From Aquila chrysaetos chrysaetos (taxonomy: Eukaryota > Chordata > Aves > Accipitriformes > Accipitridae), in the NCBI RefSeq assembly GCF_900496995.4, contig NC_044010.1, positions 992,001-1,056,000 on the forward strand: a stretch of 64,000 nucleotides of DNA, read 5' to 3'. This document shows positions 62,290 to 64,000 of this stretch, piece by piece. The notes under the pieces are model-generated. The model saw nothing but the letters and a program-made list of their open reading frames with translations, searched no databases and had not been told where the DNA came from. Within the stretch, counting starts at the first letter, position 1. Each line of letters opens with the position of its first letter. The position numbers were made by a program, and so were the translations under genes.

Positions 62290-62830
62290 TGCATTTAATC
62301 AGCAAACTTCCTTTTCATGCTGCTTTTTGCTGAGCTAGAGCCATTACTGCAAGCAGAATTATTCCCAAGGCCAGTAACATTCCTCCATGGTGGCAGTTCC
62401 CTTTTGACTCCACACATCATCTGCCTTTCCCCAGCATTTTACCCACCTAAAATTCTCCTACTAATTCCTTTCACTTCAGCTTATCTAGCTGCCTTCCAGC
62501 CTTTACTGTATCAAATGCCCTACTGAAATCCAGCTAGATTAGATTTACTGATTTCTTTTTTTTATCCAGTTAAGGGAGAAGAGGTAAAGAAAAGGATCAA
62601 GTTAAGGGCACACAGTGCTTTTGTTGATAAACCCAATCTGTATTTGATCCCATTTCCCACTTACTGCTATAGTTTTAATTTTGTTTTCCTTCTGTAATTT
62701 GTTCTTAACCTTATGCTCTATTGAGACTAGACTAATGGGTTTGCAGCTGCCCAGAGTACTTTGTTTTCTCTCTTCCTGAAATATAGCTCCCTTTTTCCAG
62801 CCCTGGCATGCTTACCCTGAATTTGATGGA
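62290..62830 (-). mobile_element. Ancient CR1-type fragment, reverse orientation
   Basis: The plus strand contains TATCAAATGCCCTACTGAAA TCCAGCTAGATTAGATTTAC and, further on, TGCTCTATTGAGACTAGACTAATGGGTTTGCAG, the reversed reverse-transcriptase region of old CR1 elements. Limits approximate. Confidence 0.6.
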
Positions 62831-63714
62831 TATGCTGCAAATCTTTGCTCCCAAAACTGCCGTTTCCTCAGCCAGTTTTGAAAAAACACAAATATGGAGG
62901 TGAGCTGGTGAGCTCCAGTCTTGCTGCAATAGAGCTTCTCGAGTTTTGCTTCTGCCTTAATACAATAATTTACTGTTCTCCACTCTTTCTTCTATCCTCT
63001 TCTACCTTTTTCAGCATCATCCTTCTTATTGAGAAACGATACGAGGCAGCTGTAAAGACCCAGAGGTGCTTTAGCAGCACTGTGGTGAGCACTGAAGGTG
63101 GTGTGAGCAGTGCATCAGCCAAGCACCCACCGCTAAGCTCTCCTGGTGGACTAAATGCTGTAGCTTAAGCTAGCGGAGAGGTGAGTTGCTCAAAAAGGGG
63201 GAACTTGCGAAGTGACTGCATAACTTCTGAATGAGAACAGCGATCCCCTGAAACTCGTTACAGGTTCTCTGGCTGCACAGAAAAACGCAGACGCCTAAGC
63301 CAAGAATGTAGAGGAGTTATTAAAGTTTCTCTGCTTCTGAAGAGGTGAAGGTGGTATGTGGGGGGGGAACTTATATGCTGCAATATAGTTTTAAACAACA
63401 TTTTGGTGACTGCTGCTGTTCAGAACATGGATGTCACAGCTTAAGGAGTCACCCCCAAACCAACCAGGTCCTGCTGTTAGGAGATTCATTTTGGAACAGA
63501 ATCAGATGGGTCAAGTAGGGCTACAGAGGGTGGCAAGCCAGCTGGAGAAGAGATGTTCATGCGGAAGGGCTTTGCAGATGCTAACGCTGCTGTCAACATA
63601 GATGCATTTCCACAGGGCCAAGCAAGCGTACTACCCTCTTGGCTTCCAGCGTTATGAAGACACTGAACATGGGCTCATGGCAGATCAGCAGTGCAAAAAC
63701 ACTGACCCACAGAA

Positions 63715-64000
63715 AAAATCAGGTGGGAAGGGACCTCCAGAAGTCTCTAGTCCAATTCCCCACTCACAGCAGGGTAACTCCAAAGCTAGACCAGGTTGCT
63801 CAGGGCCTTGCTCACACAACCTCTGAACGTCTCCAAGGCTGGAGATTCCCCAGTCTTTCTGGGCACCTGTTCCACTGCTGAACTGCTCTCAAGGGGGAGA
63901 AATTTTCCTTTATATAAGTTCAGAACTTCCCTTATTGCAACTTGTGCCCGTTGTTTCTTGTCCTTTCACTATGCTGCCTTCTCAGAGTCTGGCTCCATTT
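63715..64000 (-). mobile_element. CR1 3' end, reverse orientation, runs off the window
   Basis: The plus strand reads GGTGGGAAGGGACCTCCAGAA GTCTCTAGTCC, then AAAGCTAGACCAGGTTGCTCAGG and GGAGATTCCCCAGTCTTTCTGG, the reversed CR1 3' end. It continues past 64000. Confidence 0.85.

Noticed and set aside
44597-64000. CRISPR, prokaryotic operons or phage-like systems
   Set aside because: Spliced vertebrate genes, CpG islands and CR1 LINEs leave no sign of bacterial DNA anywhere in the window.

Overview
The window is nuclear DNA from a vertebrate, most likely a bird. Three spliced genes can be followed codon by codon: MLF2 (+), COPS7A (-) and PIANP (+). They are neighbours in the gene-dense block that is human 12p13.31. 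Other avian-type signs are compact introns, GC-rich CpG-island promoters, long G/C homopolymers, and CR1 LINEs as essentially the only recognisable interspersed repeats. The species cannot be named from the sequence.

Layout. 1-770 is a CpG island at the left edge whose two CCAAT boxes and TTTGAA element suggest a cell-cycle type promoter firing leftwards out of the window. 781-6230 has no recognised gene but contains two possible unrecognised exons. 6230-13590 is MLF2 (7 coding exons, 243 aa) with a CpG-island promoter, a possible 3'UTR intron and a poly(A) signal. 14433-15465 on the minus strand holds the clearest surprise: the remains of a HES-family bHLH repressor gene, with a bHLH exon, a helix-2 exon and an Orange-like segment, carrying a 3-codon deletion, an in-frame stop and a frameshift. 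15500-24260 is intergenic with old CR1 pieces. 24264-27850 is COPS7A on the minus strand (7 coding exons, 275 aa, the human length) with its CpG-island promoter. 28400-35450 is intergenic. 35470-44596 is PIANP: a G-rich CpG-island 5' exon, a 6.4-kb first intron, and coding exons at 43037-44596 (304 aa). 44597-64000 has no confidently assigned gene. It holds CR1 copies of several ages, including a 1.55-kb younger copy with reverse-transcriptase motifs, plus short duplications and two weak exon candidates.

The three intact genes do not form a pathway; their proximity is conserved synteny. MLF2 is a nuclear/cytoplasmic MLF-family protein, COPS7A is a PCI-domain subunit of the COP9 signalosome, and PIANP is a neural type I membrane ligand of PILR-alpha. 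Most very long open frames in the CpG islands (around 6.1-7.0, 27.0-28.6, 35.3-36.9 and 42.5-43.8 kb) result from high GC and are not annotated.
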